From assembly GCF_000308655.1 (NCBI RefSeq), contig NZ_BAGC01000041.1, positions 186,001-250,000 of the forward strand: 64,000 nucleotides of DNA, given 5' to 3'. The stretch's first letter is position 1; the number at the start of each line of letters is the position of its first letter. Source of the DNA: Nocardia niigatensis NBRC 100131. Lineage in GTDB: Bacteria; Actinomycetota; Actinomycetes; Mycobacteriales; Mycobacteriaceae. The translations under genes were made by a program, and so were the position numbers. The notes under the pieces were generated by a model. It made no database searches and had not been told where the DNA came from. It saw nothing but the letters and a program-made list of their open reading frames with translations. Shown in pieces: positions 63,369 through 64,000 of this stretch.

Positions 63369-64000
63369 GTGCTGGTGCTGCTGCCTCCCTCAGAAACCAA
63401 GTCCGACGGTGGTTCGGGCGGTCCCCTGGACCTGGATTCCCTCGCGATGCCGCAGCTCACAGCGGTGCGGGACAAACTCGTCACCGAGGTGATCGCGCTG
63501 GCCGCCGACCCCGACGCCTCGCGCGCCGCACTCGCGCTGGGCAAGGGGGCTGACGCCGAGATCGCGCGCAACGCCGCACTGCGCACCTCCGCCACGCGTC
63601 CGGCTCTGGACCGCTATACCGGCGTGCTCTACGACGCGCTCGACGCGGCCGGGTTCACCAAGGCCCAGCGCGCCAAGGCCGAAGCCCGGCTGGGGATCGG
63701 GTCGGCGCTGTTCGGGGTCGTCCGGGCGGGCGATCCGATTCCGGCATACCGGCTCTCGGGCGGGTCGAAACTGCCGGGGCTGCCGACGCTGCAATCGCTG
63801 TGGAAGGCGGTGCTGCCGGAGGCGCTGCGGGCGGAGGCGGCCGGTCACCTGGTGGTGGATCTGCGGTCGGGTACGTATCAGAACCTGGGCCGGGTCCCGG
63901 GTGCGGTCACCGCGACCGTGCTGACCGAGCGCCCGGACGGCAAGCGAACCGTGGTGAGCCACTTCAACAAACACCACAAGGGCCTGCTGGCGCGGGCGCT
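63369..64000 (+). CDS. YaaA-like peroxide stress protein, 3' end beyond window
   Basis: GTG 63369 gives MLVLLPPSETKSDGGSGGPL, the standard YaaA (DUF328) opening. ARNAALRTSATRPALDRYTG, VLYDALDAAGF, PIPAYRLSGGSKLPGLP and VVDLRSGTYQNLG follow, ending near VSHFNKHHKGLLAR, the family's C-terminal motif, cut by the window edge. YaaA limits iron-driven DNA damage under peroxide stress in E. coli. It is divergent from proS. Confidence 0.92.
   Translation, partial: MLVLLPPSETKSDGGSGGPLDLDSLAMPQLTAVRDKLVTEVIALAADPDASRAALALGKGADAEIARNAALRTSATRPALDRYTGVLYDALDAAGFTKAQRAKAEARLGIGSALFGVVRAGDPIPAYRLSGGSKLPGLPTLQSLWKAVLPEALRAEAAGHLVVDLRSGTYQNLGRVPGAVTATVLTERPDGKRTVVSHFNKHHKGLLARA

Overview
The window is a GC-rich actinobacterial chromosome segment, most likely from Nocardia or a close mycolate-containing relative. 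The evidence is the rimP-nusA-ylxR-infB-DUF503-rbfA-DHH block with a divergent Tat lipoprotein/DUF4439 pair, a KshA steroid hydroxylase, an F420/PPOX-type protein, an SPW-repeat protein, DUF397/DUF5753 partners, and pervasive GTG starts. These assignments come from reading protein motifs by eye; no database search was run.

Layout. From 1 to 3.3 kb there is a truncated Hsp70-like gene divergent from a GrpE-like gene, then an SDR-kshA steroid-catabolism operon behind a KstR-like site and a strong palindrome. From 3.3 to 7 kb lie a MATE exporter, a carrier protein lacking its phosphopantetheine serine, and a DUF4139 protein. From 7 to 14.2 kb is the conserved translation/transcription block on the minus strand. 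From 14.6 to 20.2 kb are a lipoprotein, a ferritin-like protein, a membrane-anchored solute-binding-like protein, a SnoaL protein and an MFS transporter.

From about 20.2 to 53 kb the character changes. Short intact accessory genes (SDRs, LysR/TetR/MarR regulators with divergent targets, hydrolases, methyltransferase, thioesterase, tautomerase, small membrane proteins) alternate with many gene remnants: pieces of a GH20 hexosaminidase, an FAD monooxygenase, a sulfatase, TetR regulators, YnfA, an aquaporin-type channel, a secreted protein and a CMD protein. The intergenic DNA here carries a dispersed repeat family of about 20 copies. It is built from two hairpins, a TTGATCTTCCG linker and short direct-repeat-like ends. 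Nearly all copies point the same way. It is absent by eye from the conserved core on the left, and I consider it the most interesting feature of the window.

From 53 to 64 kb there are an SPW membrane protein divergent from a MarR regulator, a lysophospholipid acyltransferase, PhoU, a secreted Cys/Asp/Gly-rich protein, a DUF5753/DUF397 regulator pair divergent from three small genes, proS, and the start of a yaaA-like gene.

Working together: SDR and KshA probably serve sterol ring degradation. The core block couples ribosome maturation with NusA and IF-2. Several regulator/target pairs (LysR-CMD/tautomerase, LysR-SDR/quinone reductase, TetR-SDR, TetR-hydrolase, MarR-SPW) have visible operator-like palindromes or tight divergent spacing and look like independent detoxification or redox modules.
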